From: Topomyia yanbarensis | Lineage: Eukaryota > Arthropoda > Insecta > Diptera > Culicidae | Reading direction: 5' to 3' | Assembly (NCBI RefSeq): GCF_030247195.1 | Contig: NC_080670.1 | Location: 210,540,546-210,604,545 of the forward strand | DNA length: 64,000 nt | Shown here: positions 12,801 through 24,034 of the stretch, piece after piece | How the letters are laid out: each line of letters begins with the position of its first letter | Numbering within the stretch: the stretch's first letter is position 1 | The notes under the pieces: generated by a model | Database searches by the model: none | Told to the model about the DNA's origin: nothing | The model's input: the letters and a program-made list of their open reading frames with translations, nothing else | Program-made: the position numbers and the translations under genes

Positions 12801-14128
12801 CTAATGACAAATTCATGTTTCGCGCTACTCCATGCCAAGTCCGGCTATCAGATCGCAAGAAGAGAGTGAACAACAATAACAGCAAAAAAAAACACCAAGA
12901 TCGGGATCATTTTCTACAAGAAAGATCGATTAACGCGATCAAACCGCGTGATACTGTTCCGTTGTTCAGTGGCGGCGGCTTCGGCGACGGCCGCATCGTC
13001 GATCTACCAGAACGGAAAAATGTCGGATCCCTTCTTGCCATAAATCGGAGCCACTCTGGACCCTGAACTCCCGCGGTCGCACACAACCGCGCACGCCGCC
13101 GTCTCTGGATCGAAATGCATATTTTCGATTTGTTCCGCTTCGCCGCCGAGGTGTGAACCGGGGCGGCGGCGTTTTATTGCTTTTCAATGTTCGGTCGGTT
13201 GCGATACGGTTAGGTCGAGATTTTCGGGGAATATTTTTCTGTTCTTGAGCGGGAGCGAATTGGCTTTTTTTTGCCTCGTGACCGTGAGCTTCGCAGTGTG
13301 AATAGTTCGCATTGCTGGAATGTTTCACGGTGCCCGGCAAGCGACACGGTGAATGGGAGTGTGTATCGGCGCATACGGGCCTTTTTTATGGCTTGAATAT
13401 TGTTCTCTGGAATGCGTTACGAACCGCGCAGCCTGCTTTGGTATCTGCAAGCGCGAACCTGGGGTTTTTGATTGTGGACGGCAACGCGACCGACGCAAAA
13501 ACGGGAGTGGTGAGGGATACAGTCAAGCGGCGCCTGCTGGGTTGAGTATTAATTTGACACGGCAGAAATGTGTGCGATGTCTGTCTAGACTATTTCATGC
13601 AACTTTTGTTCGAGATTACTTTGGGCGGGCCCTATGCTGATTCCGCTGGGCTAATCTCTCTGCAACTTGCAATCGAACAGAGGGTCACTTGGCGGCGATG
13701 TATATAATTGTTAAATGAATCGATTTTAGGAACAATGCCTTTGCAATTCCACGGTAGACCAGTGATCAATTTTCTAAACTTGCTTGATGAACTGGTCAAC
13801 TGTGTCAGAAATGTGTAAGAAGCGATTTAAGAGCATCATTTATATACTTCCTGGACCATGCTGGGAGTTTTTGCATGGATTTTAAATTTCAAAATCCAAG
13901 AAGCACCGTGCCTTATTGTCTCAGTAGGACCCATTTTTACACAGGCGGGAAACGCTGAAGAACCTTGTCAATATAGACGTGGTTGGATCCGACGAAAGTT
14001 ACTCGAAAGAAGTATGGTAATAGGTCTTAATTCATCTACGAACGATACCAAGCGCAATTGCTCACACTCAAGTATCTTAACTGACCGAAGCCAGGACTCA
14101 TTGGAACTTCAATAAGTCTTCCATTTAG
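9886..14128. other. No gene recognised; candidate regulatory DNA
   Basis: Mixed-composition, largely unique sequence with several GC-rich patches (for example 12280-13180) and short homopolymer tracts such as the C run near 10236-10246. Open frames of 60-127 codons exist on both strands but none has a recognisable domain. A stretch at 12084-12199 opens with ATG and ends at a consensus-like donor (CAG/GTCAGT), but its phase does not fit the first visible sog exon. The region could hold intronic enhancers of sog; the sequence alone does not show it. Confidence 0.45.
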
Positions 14129-14202
14129 TGATCACGCCGTCAATCTCCACGTCTCGTGAAGGTACTTATACGTGGCGCGTCACCGTGAAGAGCTGAACTC
14201 TA
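14129..14202. repeat. Dispersed ~70-bp motif, copy near the RTE element
   Basis: GTGATCACGCCGTCAATCTC and the following CACGTCTCGTGAAGGTAC, then ACGTGGCGCGTCACCGTGAAGAGCTGA with a few changes, recur at 19188-19261. The two copies differ at only a handful of positions over about 70 bp and lie on opposite sides of the RTE insertion. The family is unidentified. Confidence 0.75.
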
Positions 14203-14609
14203 TTTGGTTTAGCTTTGGGCCGCAACAAAACTGCCCAAGGGTCAGTCAATCTTTCCGGGTAAGCCTTGACACTGCACTGATTGCGAGGCATGGCTAAGTT
14301 TTTTTCCCTATTCTTCGCACGGGACATTCCGCTGGAAGCTCCTACAACTTCAACTCTTCTTAGTGGACGTGGTCCATAAGGAGATTGATTACCTCCGTCT
14401 ATTATCTTTCTCCGGCCAAAACCAGAGTCTAGAGGCCGTGCGGCACCCGGCGGTTTGAGGTAACTCAACCAAAAATCGATCCACTGGGTTCCTGTTCCCA
14501 TGTCGTAAAAGGCGACTGAAAACAGGAATCCCCTAGTCAGGATATTTCTACGTGACGAGAACTGAATGGCTGACAGGACACAAATATAACACATGGGTCG
14601 TCAATTGAA

Positions 14610-14619
14610 TCTTCAATAT
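14610..14619. repeat. Target-site duplication, left copy
   Basis: TCTTCAATAT, identical to 17941-17950, immediately outside the tail end of the RTE-like element. Confidence 0.85.
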
Positions 14620-14632
14620 TTTTTTTTATTTA

Positions 14633-17437
14633 TTAACAGATTAAGGCCGAAGTGGCCTGTGCCGTATACAAAAGATTCCTCCATTCCACTCGGTCCATGG
14701 CCGCGCGTCGCCAGCCACGCAGTCTGCGAAGGGTCCGCAAATCGTCTTCCACCTGGTCGATCCATCGTGCTCGCTGCGCGCCACGTCTTCTTGTACCGGT
14801 CGGATTGCAATTGAGAACCGTTTTCACCGGGCTATTGTCCGACATTCTGGCTACGTGCCCGGCCCACCGTAGTCGTCCGATTTTCGCGGTATGACAGATG
14901 GGCGGCTCCCCCAACAGCTGATGCAGCTCATGGTTCGTTCGCCGTCTCCATGTGCCGTCTTCCATCTGCACTCCACCGTAGATGGTACGCAGCACTTTCC
15001 GTTCGAAGACACCAAGTGCGCGTTGGTCCTCCACGAGCATGGTCCAGGTCTCGTGCCCGTAGAGAACTACCGGTCTAATCAGCGTCTTGTAGATGGTCAA
15101 CTTCGTACGACGGCGAATTCTGTTCGACCGAAGTGTCTTGCGGAGGCCAAAGTAAGCACGATTTCCTGCCACGATGCGTCTACGAATCTCTCTGCTGGTA
15201 TCATTGTCGGCAGTCACCAGTGAGCCCAAGTACACGAACTCTTCAACCACCTCGATTTCGTCGCCACCGATGCAAACTCGAAGCGGGCGGTTCTCATTCT
15301 CTTCTCGTGAACCTCTTCCTATCATGTACTTTGTTTTCGACGTGTTGATGGCAAGTCCGACGCGCTTGGCTTCTCTTTTCAGTCTGATGTAGGCTTCCTC
15401 CATCTTCTCAAAGTTTCGTGCAATAATATCAACGTCATCGGCGAAGCCAAGTAGCTGAACGGACTTTATGAAAATCGTACCACTCGTGTCGATCCCTGCT
15501 CTTCTTATTACACCTTCCAGCGCGATGTTGAATAACAGACACGAGAGACCATCACCTTGCCGTAACCCTCTGCGTGATTCGAAGGGACTCGAGAGCGTCC
15601 CTGAGACACGTACTACGCACATCACCCGATCCATCGTCGCCTTCACTAATCGCGTCAGTTTGTCCGGGAATCCGTACTCGTGCATAATCTGCCATAGATG
15701 ATCTCGATCGATAGTGTCGTATGCGGCTTTGAAGTCGATGAACAAATGATGTGTGGGCACATTGTACTCGCGGCATTTCTGCAGTACTTGACGAAGAGCG
15801 AACACCTGGTCCGTGGTAGATCGTTCGCTCATGAAACCCGCCTGGTACTGCCCCACGAACTCTCTTGTAATTGGTGATAGTCGACGGCATAGTATTTGAG
15901 AGAGTACCTTGTAGGCGGCGTTCAGCAGGGTGATTGCTCGGTAATTACAGCAATCCAGCTTGTCGCCCTTTTTGTAGATAGGACATACGACACCTTCCAT
16001 CCACTCCTCCGGTAAAATCTCCTCCTCCCAAATCTTGGTAATCACCCAGTGCAGCGCTTTAGCCAGTGGCTCGCCACCGTGTTTTAGTAGCTCGCTTGGT
16101 ATTTGGTCAACCCCAGCGGCTTTATTATTTTTGAGCCGGCTAATCTCCTCCTGGATTTCTTGGAGATCCGGAGCCGGTAGTGTAATGTCTTCCGCGCGTG
16201 CTCCCAGGTGCGTTACCGTGCCATCCTCGTCGTCTGCTGCATCGCCGTTCAGGTGTTCTTCGTAGTGCTGCCGCCACCTCTGGATCACCTCACACTGGTC
16301 CGTGAGAAGATTCCCGTTTGTATCTCTGCACATGTCGGCCTGTGGTACGTGGCCCCTGCGCGAGCGGTTCAGCTTCTCGTAGAATTTCCGTGTGTCTTTA
16401 GCGCGGTACAGCTGCTCCATCGCTTCGCGATCTCGGTCTTCCTGCTGGCGCTTTTTGGTCCGGAAAACCGAGTTCTGCCTGTTCCGTGCCTGTTTATATC
16501 GCGCCTCGTTCGCCCTCGTGCGGTGTTGCAGCATTCTCGCCCATGCTGCATTCTTCTCTTCGACTAACTGCTCGCATTCGCCGTCGTACCAGTCGCTTCT
16601 TCGGTCCGGGCCCACCGTACCTAGTGCAGTGGCTGCGGTGCTACCTATGGCGGATCGGATATCTCTCCAGCCATCTTCAAGGGCAACTGCGCCTAGCTGC
16701 TCTTCCGTTGGTAGTGCCACTTCCAACTGCTGCGCGTATTCTTGAGCCACTCTGCCATCTTGTAGCCGCTCGATGTTTAGCCGCGGCGTTCGGCTTCGAC
16801 GAGAGCTATGCACTGTCGAAAGTTTTGAGCGCAAGGATACTGCAACCAGGTGGTGGTCCGAATCTATATTCGCACTGCGATAAGTGCGGACGTTTGTGAT
16901 GTCCGAGAAGAATCTACCGTCGATTAGAACGTGGTCGATTTGATTTTTTGTTACTTGGTCCGGTGATCTCCAGGTGACTTTGTGGATATCTTTGCGAGGG
17001 AAGAAGGTGCTTCGGACTACCATTCCACGGGAGGCTGTGAAGTTCACACATCGTTGGCCGTTGTCATTTGATACGGAATGCAGGCTGTTAGGCCCGATCA
17101 CCGGTCTGTACATTGCCTCCCTTCCTACCTGTGCGTTCATGTCGCCGATGACAATTTTCACGTCTCGCAGAGGGCAACCGTCGTATGTCTGCTCCAGCTG
17201 CATGTAGAACGCTTCTTTCTCGTCGTCGGGTCTCCCTTCGTGTGGGCAGTGCACGTTGATGATGCTGTAGTTGAAGAAACGGCCTTTGATCCTCAACTTG
17301 CACATCCTTGCGTTGATCGGCTGCCACCCGATCACACGTTGGCGCATCTTGCCCAGCACTATGAAGCCGGTTCCCAGCTCGTTGGTTGTACCACAGCTCT
17401 GGTAGAAGGTAGCCGCTCGATGCCCGCTTTTCCACAC
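14633..17437 (-). CDS. Endonuclease/reverse transcriptase polyprotein of the RTE-like element
   Basis: This open frame of about 934 codons lacks the true N-terminus, which lies in another frame just upstream (17440-17600). The first ~200 residues are an exonuclease-endonuclease-phosphatase fold: GTGFIVLGK, the NVHCPHEGR segment, the GDMNAQVGR catalytic loop, and the late SDHHLV motif. A basic, coiled linker follows (about 230-400). The reverse transcriptase contains the LIDFKAAYD motif, RRGLRQGDGLS, and the FADD catalytic box at about residue 680. The C-terminal part has the ETWTM segment and a long basic tail with a GRLRWAGHVARM motif, frequent in RTE-type proteins. It would nick target DNA and copy its own RNA there. 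Except for the upstream frameshift, no stop interrupts it. Confidence 0.88.
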   Translation of the reverse strand: MWKSGHRAATFYQSCGTTNELGTGFIVLGKMRQRVIGWQPINARMCKLRIKGRFFNYSIINVHCPHEGRPDDEKEAFYMQLEQTYDGCPLRDVKIVIGDMNAQVGREAMYRPVIGPNSLHSVSNDNGQRCVNFTASRGMVVRSTFFPRKDIHKVTWRSPDQVTKNQIDHVLIDGRFFSDITNVRTYRSANIDSDHHLVAVSLRSKLSTVHSSRRSRTPRLNIERLQDGRVAQEYAQQLEVALPTEEQLGAVALEDGWRDIRSAIGSTAATALGTVGPDRRSDWYDGECEQLVEEKNAAWARMLQHRTRANEARYKQARNRQNSVFRTKKRQQEDRDREAMEQLYRAKDTRKFYEKLNRSRRGHVPQADMCRDTNGNLLTDQCEVIQRWRQHYEEHLNGDAADDEDGTVTHLGARAEDITLPAPDLQEIQEEISRLKNNKAAGVDQIPSELLKHGGEPLAKALHWVITKIWEEEILPEEWMEGVVCPIYKKGDKLDCCNYRAITLLNAAYKVLSQILCRRLSPITREFVGQYQAGFMSERSTTDQVFALRQVLQKCREYNVPTHHLFIDFKAAYDTIDRDHLWQIMHEYGFPDKLTRLVKATMDRVMCVVRVSGTLSSPFESRRGLRQGDGLSCLLFNIALEGVIRRAGIDTSGTIFIKSVQLLGFADDVDIIARNFEKMEEAYIRLKREAKRVGLAINTSKTKYMIGRGSREENENRPLRVCIGGDEIEVVEEFVYLGSLVTADNDTSREIRRRIVAGNRAYFGLRKTLRSNRIRRRTKLTIYKTLIRPVVLYGHETWTMLVEDQRALGVFERKVLRTIYGGVQMEDGTWRRRTNHELHQLLGEPPICHTAKIGRLRWAGHVARMSDNSPVKTVLNCNPTGTRRRGAQRARWIDQVEDDLRTLRRLRGWRRAAMDRVEWRNLLYTAQATSALIC

Positions 17438-17439
17438 CT

Positions 17440-17600
17440 TCTGTCCCGTCCAGCAAAGCTCCTGATAATCTCGTCGTAGATTATCCTGTCACATCCTGCG
17501 AAGCCGAGCGATCTGCAGTTCCATGTTCCGAGTTTCCAATCGTGATCCTTTATTCGTCGCCTGGGTCGTTGCCGATTGTTCTGGGTCGTATTCTCTTCTG
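17440..17600 (-). pseudogene. Frameshifted N-terminal endonuclease segment of the RTE element
   Basis: In a different minus-strand frame from the main open frame, bases near 17560-17500 encode the characteristic endonuclease opening (LGTWNCRSLG). That frame runs on to about 17455 and then leaves the family pattern, while the main frame picks it up (CWTGQKVWKSG) near 17455-17430. A small indel close to 17455-17460 therefore separates the first ~40 residues from the rest. It could be a real inactivating mutation or a base-calling error. Confidence 0.65.
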
Positions 17601-17940
17601 TATTGTTCGTTATGTGGGTTTTTTTAAGGGGTGGCTTATAGGGCCTACGCCAACCACCTGTCTCGCCGGTGGGCCATCGTGCCAGGACTGCTTAAGGTCC
17701 CACCTGGGCACCAGGACAGGTTTACACCTTCCGAAGAAGGGTAACCCCCCCTTCCCTGCCAGCATACGACCAAAGCTCCCACCGGGGTTGGTTACCCGAT
17801 CTTCACTAAGGTTACTCGTATCCCAGTGGACGCCACGAGGAGGCCAGGGCTAGGAGTTACTGGGCAGGAAGCTAAGGACCGCAAGTGGGGTCTATTTTAT
17901 GCCTTCAGGTACGAGAGGCTTACGCACTGCCCAGTCATTG

Positions 17941-17950
17941 TCTTCAATAT
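17941..17950. repeat. Target-site duplication, right copy
   Basis: TCTTCAATAT, immediately outside the 5' end of the minus-strand RTE-like element. Confidence 0.85.
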
Positions 17951-18129
17951 AGTGAACGTTTGTTTATTTTTTAAATCGTGGGAATCGAACGTGTTTGGTA
18001 TCTTCTAGTCGCTGTACAATAAGTGCTCTGATCGAAAATGGCTACAATAACACTATTAAAGCGTACAACAACTATGGATCTATATATCTCGACTTGTGCA
18101 TTGACGCATGTTTCATATCCTATCTCACG

Positions 18130-18440
18130 ATAATCTGAATTTACTCAGTACCGTGAATCGCCCAAAATTTGCACAACCTGACAGGGAGGAGCTGTTAGAT
18201 GTAACTCTTCGCTCTGACAGTATTACGCATAAGTTGGTAAACTGGCTTGTAAGGAACGAGCCAAAACCGGCCTAAGTACACAATCACGTCTCCTTAGATA
18301 TCGTAACCCCAAATCTTCCAACCTATTCGAAGAAGGCTTGGCGACTAGGCTTTACGGGTATTTCTTTACCATTGAAACTCAAAGTGACGGTCTGGGATAA
18401 AACAAACTCACTCATAGTAGCAGCATACCAAGATGCTTGT
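18130..18440 (+). pseudogene. Fragment of a LINE endonuclease domain
   Basis: A frame starting near 18150 reads REELLDVTLRSDSI followed after a gap by NWLVRNEPKP. This is the end of an endonuclease domain as seen in Jockey/I/R1-type LINE ORF2 proteins, where a glutamate-rich DLTL-like motif precedes the SDH catalytic pair. A stop replaces the SDH region (near 18272) and the similarity continues more weakly (PTYSKKAW) to about 18440. The clade is uncertain. It does not belong to the adjacent RTE copy, which is on the other strand. Confidence 0.5.
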
Positions 18441-19187
18441 TTGCTTTGAGTTAGGCGTGGTTTTAGAAAACAAACCCTTAGTTCAATGTCGAAATAGCTG
18501 GACTCAAATGTTGTTGTTTTCTGGTTTGGGACGATCCTCTGATTCGGGACGAGTAGTCAAAAAGGATCGAACAGGACGGTTGTCGATAGTTTACTGGAAC
18601 AATGATGCATTTGGTTAAGACGATCTTGAAACCACTAGTTCAGCGGCTCATCGGAACGATTACGACTACTAGTAACGACCAGATTACTAACACTAGTATA
18701 GGAGAGTGTCTCTGGTTGGGAGCCGTTTGCTATTTCTGAAGAGCATAATCTGAATCGATTCGACTCTTCGGGAAAATTTTATAATTAGCCGAAAAGTTTG
18801 ACCAATTTCGAGTCTAGAACAAGCCTTTTCGCGAATTTGTACGCAGAAAATTTGGCGAACAAGTCTAGCATCTGAACATGGTCCAAAAATTGTTGTTTAT
18901 AAAATAATAAATAAAGTAAGTTCTGTCAGTAAATGAATAGTAGCCATTACTCAAATCTGAGCGAGTTCAGGATACTGAATGTACATGTACCGTTTCAATA
19001 TAGAGGTCTCGTTTCAGAATTTTCGGTTGGAATAGCACCCGATTGCTGAAACGTGAATAACTGCCGTTGTACAGAATGATTTTTACTCTAACCGATAGGA
19101 AATATTCACAAAAATCAAATAACTAAAAAATCCTTCAAACGGTCGAATCCGTATTTCAGCAAATATTCTACGGTTTGATTTGTTTCG
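18441..19187. other. No feature recognised
   Basis: AT-rich sequence between two LINE-related pieces; probably more eroded mobile DNA, but no motif can be named. Confidence 0.4.
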
Positions 19188-19261
19188 GTGATTACACCGT
19201 CAATCTCCACGTCTCGTGAAGGTACATATACGTGGTACACTACCGCGAAGAGCTGATCGCA
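19188..19261. repeat. Dispersed ~70-bp motif, second copy
   Basis: GTGATTACACCGTCAATCTC, CACGTCTCGTGAAGGTAC and ACTACCGCGAAGAGCTGA match the copy at 14129-14202 in the same orientation. Family unidentified; possibly the end of a LINE or an LTR fragment. Confidence 0.75.
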
Positions 19262-19744
19262 AGTAACCGCGCTTGTTAGCTTCCAGACAGACAAAACAAT
19301 GAAAATCTTGTTTGTTTGTTAGCCTTTGTAAATTCGGTATTGCTGCATAGATTTTTATAACTACACAGATTTGCAAAGTTTTCTGTTATAATCCACAGAC
19401 TAGCACAGATTTCTCAATTTTTGACCTCGCACAGCAACAATATTTGCCATGCCAATCTATGAGATCAAAAGTCAAAAAAGTGTGAACACACATCTGCTTG
19501 TGATCACCGAAAGACGTTTTTTTACTCTCGCACACACCAGAAGGTCAATACACACCGCTCGTTCACAGCAAATCAATCCAACAAATTTTACCCACGTCGC
19601 TTCGTTACTTCTACACGTCAGTAACAGAAAAGTCTCATGGCCCCCACGGCAAACAAGTTGGGTGAACCATAAAACAAAGTTCTGTCATGATCAACTTTCC
19701 GCAAACTCGAAGATGAACTACCTTGGGCCTTGTCCTTACATCCT

Positions 19745-20225
19745 TACATTAATGACATTAATGACCTGCAACTACATCATACAAAAACTGTGGTTCTGAT
19801 AACGTGCAAGACGCTAGGAAATGCAGAATTCTTTAGTATGATGATTAGTATGCAACATGACGTCGAATACGACAATATTAAAATCTTGATCACCGTTCAT
19901 TTCGACAAGGATGCTACTAAACTTCGCCTCCATGACTTTACATCGCGCACCAGCCCCGAATACATGAAAAAATACTTGTCGAAATACGAAGAAGTGGAAT
20001 ACTTTACGAATGACACCTGGAGAAACTTTTTCACCGGCATTCTCAGCGGACTGTGGATCTTACTTGACCTTCGAATGTCTAGCTGCTCAAGGTATCATCT
20101 GCATTCAAAGAATCCTATGCACATAACCCGGGCAGACACCTACTTGCCAGTTCTGTCACACTACGGCAAACCGGGCTAAAACTGCCGCGGAAAATGGATC
20201 TACTACAACACACACTTACTGACAA
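19745..20225 (+). pseudogene. LINE ORF1 (nucleic-acid-binding protein) fragment
   Basis: The frame from about 19780 encodes a segment with the pattern EYMKKYLSKYEEVEYFTNDTWRN, then FFTGILSGLW. This resembles the pre-zinc-knuckle part of ORF1 in mosquito non-LTR elements. After a frameshift near 20080, another frame gives a zinc-knuckle-like PGQTPTCQFCH followed by AKTAAENG, with the last cysteine lost. ORF1 proteins bind the element RNA. It is broken, without a detectable ORF2 downstream. Assignment rests on motif resemblance only. Confidence 0.5.
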
Positions 20226-23200
20226 AGCGACCTATTCCAGGCGAGAGCTCGCCTACTATGATCTTTCGGATTTAACGGATATCTCGATAAAATTTAAAAA
20301 CTCTCCAGCAACGATATGGAAACTGTAAGCAAGGTTGTGTGATATCGCATGCCAGATTTTTTCCCCACAATTTTGATTTGACTTGCATTTCTAGTGCAAA
20401 AATACTAGGTACCCCTGACTACCATCGTTCCATTACTCGAACATATTGTAATTGGAGCAGCCGGACAAGCAACGTTTAGGATTTCCACTCTTGGTATCTC
20501 ACCACCTACTTCGACTGCCAATTGACTTAATCTTTCGGAAATATTGGAGAACTTTACACGCTAGAAAAAAAAACTTATATCAACGCGATGTTACAAGGTC
20601 GTAGATACAACTAACAAGTACCATTTTTCGCAAAACGACAAAATTTCCGACGAAAAATAAGTCTTCACGCCACTAGTGCCCCTCTGTTGGCGGCCATCCC
20701 CGCATAGCTTCCCATGTAAAAATGTTAACCTTTCGGTCCTCTCTGCTGGCCATCATGGGGCAAGTTGACATTATCGTAACCTCACATAACCGAACCCATC
20801 TTATTCTCCACCGAATTCCTCCATTCCCACACACAAATATGCTTCGGAAGCCGCACCGCCCACCATTAACGCAGCCCCCGACGCATCGATTAGCCGCCGT
20901 TCGTCCGACGTGGTCGGTCGGATAAGCGCGCAGTGCTACTGGGGCGACTACTTGGCAGCTAGGTGGAAAGCTGCGTAATCATCGTTAATTTGATTTTTAT
21001 ACGCCAGTCCTGTCGCCTGTGCAACGAGTTGCGTGGACTGGGGGAGGGGGACGTTACGTGCCGTGGATGGTCTACACTGATAACGGTCGTCAGGTTTCCC
21101 ACCGTTAAACAAGGTTAATTCTAATTAGTATTCCGATAATGAGCCGGTTCCATTGGCAAATTTTCGAAGAAAAAGCCGAAATGGTTTCGAGTTTAGTTTC
21201 GATAATAAAATGTTTGCCAAATTCAAATTTATGCTAAACTGTCACTTGTGGGCACTTTCCAGCGTTTCGTCGTTTCGGTCCAGAAGCGAAAACCATTTCG
21301 ATGAAATACGACCTACAACTAGCATATCGTTACATAGTTTGTCCGGTGCCGGGGCTCGATGCGAACGGGCCCGAAGACCGATCCGTGCTTCCTTGTGTTC
21401 GCAGCAGCAGATGCCGTTTTTATTACCCCTTTAATTGACTGATAATGCATATTATTGATTCTAATTGATGCAAAATTCAGCGATTGTGCGAAAGTGGAGC
21501 CGTTCGTCTCTCTCTGCCGCCCTCTATTTCCTTGGTCCCGATTGAAGTCATCTCTATTTTTGTTCGATGATCACATCGGCACAGAGCAGCGCTCCTATCC
21601 AGTCCAGCTGTGGCTCTCTAGCTACCGCAAAAAGAATGCAAATACGCAATAGACTTGTCCTCTTGAACACACACACACCCACCGGCACTCTTGTGCAGAG
21701 ACTCTATCCTTCAGCTAAATCATAATTCAACTCACATCATCTTGGATCGTTTTGCGTCGGATTGACCAACGCGCCTCCGAGGAGTACCACCCGCGCAACT
21801 CGCCTTAAATCAATTGAATGAATCATTACAAATTTCTCATACTCGTGCGTTCCCTGGTACCGCGACAACGATGGCAAGGCAAGGAACTATGTACGACCCG
21901 TTTATCGGCTAATAAATCTTTAATTCATAGAATAGGAGATTTTTTCCATTCCTTAAAGACCATTCCATAGCCGTTTGCCGTTGCGGTCGCGACCGCCGCC
22001 ACCACAGCCTACCCCGATCATGCATGCCGTGCATCTGTGTGTATGTGTGGGCGGCGGCGGCGGCGATGAGCCAGAAACCATCATCAGTCTCACTCAGCTC
22101 AGCAGCAACAGTGTGTATATGTTGCTTCTCGGTGACGACATTCGGCGGACGACGGACACATCGAAGAACATCTAATGCGCCGTTTAATGAATACTAAACT
22201 GTCGGAGTAGTGGCTTGTTCTACATCACATCGCATCGGCTTCACATGATCGGAATTGTCTATTTACGGAGTTTAATTCGTTGGCTGCCGAAAACAGGTCG
22301 CAAAGTTCCAGCGGTTAGCCTTGAAACGCACGAACAGAACTGATAAATCAAACGTCAATCTGCTGCCGCCATGCAGGAAAAGCACCGGTTACTGTGATCG
22401 ATTCGATCAGCCAGTATATTGCGGAGCCTCACCAAATTGGGCGTTCATACTTCGTACAAACCATAAAAAGTACATTTTGAAACAAATACAGATCGCGATA
22501 AACCTAGTTCCCCGATTGATCGTTTCCTCCCGTTTACACGTTCTGGTTCGATCCATCTGTCTGAGTGTGTGTCTGTCTGTTCGGTTTTGCTGCTTCCTCC
22601 TGGCTTTGAACCCATCAGCAAGCAATGCGCGAAAACTTGTCGATCGATCAAGCAAGCAATCGCGGAATGTTTTTCTCGCTTTAAATTGTATGTAAATTAG
22701 ATCGTCTGTTCATCTGCACCAGGCAGCCAGAAGACCATTCAGACCGTTTGAAAGGGAGAGGAAGGAGACGCGGGGGCCAGAAACAGCACGGCTCTCGAAA
22801 CTGGATCTACGAGTTCGCACTTTTTTTTCTCTCCATCCATAACCGGGGCGGCGGCGGCGAGAGCCAAAAATCGGCGTCGTTCCGACGCTGAACTATATAG
22901 AAAATTGCAGCCGCCCGCGACGACGGCGTGATATGGGGTATGTGTGACAGTCCGAAGAACGATGGAGACTAGGATGACGGCGGCGGCGGTAAATAGCGGC
23001 AAGCGTGAAGGACGCGCACTGGTGCTGCTGCTGCTGCTGGCGCCACCAATTATCCATTTATAGATCGTCAAGCCGCCGCCGCATCCAAAAGCGAAACCGC
23101 TGTCGTGTCGCGTCGCCTTAATGGTGTTGACTGTTCGACAAATGTAATTATTTACATTTTGACGGTTGTCTTACGCACTTTAGATTTGTTATTTCCAAGC

Positions 23201-24034
23201 AAGAAACGGGTGGGATACGTAACACACTGCGGAAGGCAGCTTTCGGTCGAGAAATATCCGAATCCGAAAAAAACAAACTGGCAGTAGGCTGGTCTGACAG
23301 TTCCGCGAGCTAAAGAGAAAATATCTTTTTTACTGCAAGTCGGACTGCACAAATTGGCTATTGTTCAAAGTCGTAAAACAGCGGTGGGACCCCCCCCCCC
23401 TGGCAACCGATTACGGCCGCTTTCGCTGGCCGGTCACTTTCCCACCTTGAACGTCACGGCGACTGGCGCAACCATATGCAAATGTCAGATCTAATAGATG
23501 CCAATTAGCGTGCGCTACGCACGATATGGGAAATTAATGACCTCGCCATAATTGTCAAAATTAGAAATAAATGCCTCGCCTACTACTGATGAGGGATAAC
23601 GGACACTAAACTGATCGGTTGCTTCAAGGTCATTTCAGCATAACAATTCAAACGGGGTTTTAACAATAACGCATTGAAATTGGCCGATCTGTCATCACAA
23701 TAAGTTCGACAGTTTAGCCGCGCTATTGTTTAGCGCTGTACAAGACCCCGCGGGCAAACGGTTCACTCTCTCGTTCTCATAAATTACAATAGTTTAGCGA
23801 ATCGAGCTCGTAAATTGTACCGGGTTCCCTCTTTGCACAGACTCGGATGATTGTCAACGAATGACGCAATAAATTAACGTACGAGTAAATAAATATCGTA
23901 AAAGATGGTTCACCAATAGCGAGAAGCAAAGCGTCGTTCCGTTTTGCAGTTCGCGCCGTCGCTTGCGATCATTCCCATAAACATGCATAAATTAAGGATC
24001 GATTGATTATTGCCGACTGCCGGGCGGCGCTTGC
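20226..24034. other. No gene recognised; presumed sog upstream or intron DNA
   Basis: Mostly unique sequence with GC-rich microsatellite-like patches (CGG runs near 22050 and 22840-23000, CTG/CAG near 23020) and a C run at about 23390-23400. Open frames of 60-124 codons lack recognisable domains. I could not find a sog N-terminal exon with a hydrophobic segment that ends in the required splice phase. Confidence 0.45.

Larger units (their letters stand above)
14620..17940 (-). mobile_element. Near-full-length RTE-like non-LTR retrotransposon
   Basis: A minus-strand LINE of 3321 bp bounded by a perfect 10-bp direct repeat (TCTTCAATAT at 14610-14619 and 17941-17950). Reading the minus strand, it begins with a ~360-bp GC-richer leader (17940-17581), continues into an apurinic-type endonuclease and a reverse transcriptase, and ends with a short A/T-rich tail (about 14640-14620) just after the stop codon. 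The single reading frame carrying endonuclease plus reverse transcriptase, the short tail and the small size are typical of the RTE group, which is common in mosquitoes. The clade assignment is from family resemblance only. The clean duplication and long intact frame suggest a fairly recent insertion. A related 5'-truncated copy is at 39412-41775. Confidence 0.88.

Noticed and set aside
12966..13340. 124-codon Arg-rich minus-strand frame
   Set aside because: Typical chance frame in GC-rich DNA; the opposite strand is equally open.
14652..16899. Several + strand open frames of 70-137 codons
   Set aside because: Antisense shadows of the RTE endonuclease/reverse transcriptase.
22321..22695. 124-codon + strand frame with a Cys/Val/Ser-rich hydrophobic part
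   Set aside because: The hydrophobic part is read from a TCTG-type low-complexity tract; there is no matching splice phase to sog and no known domain.
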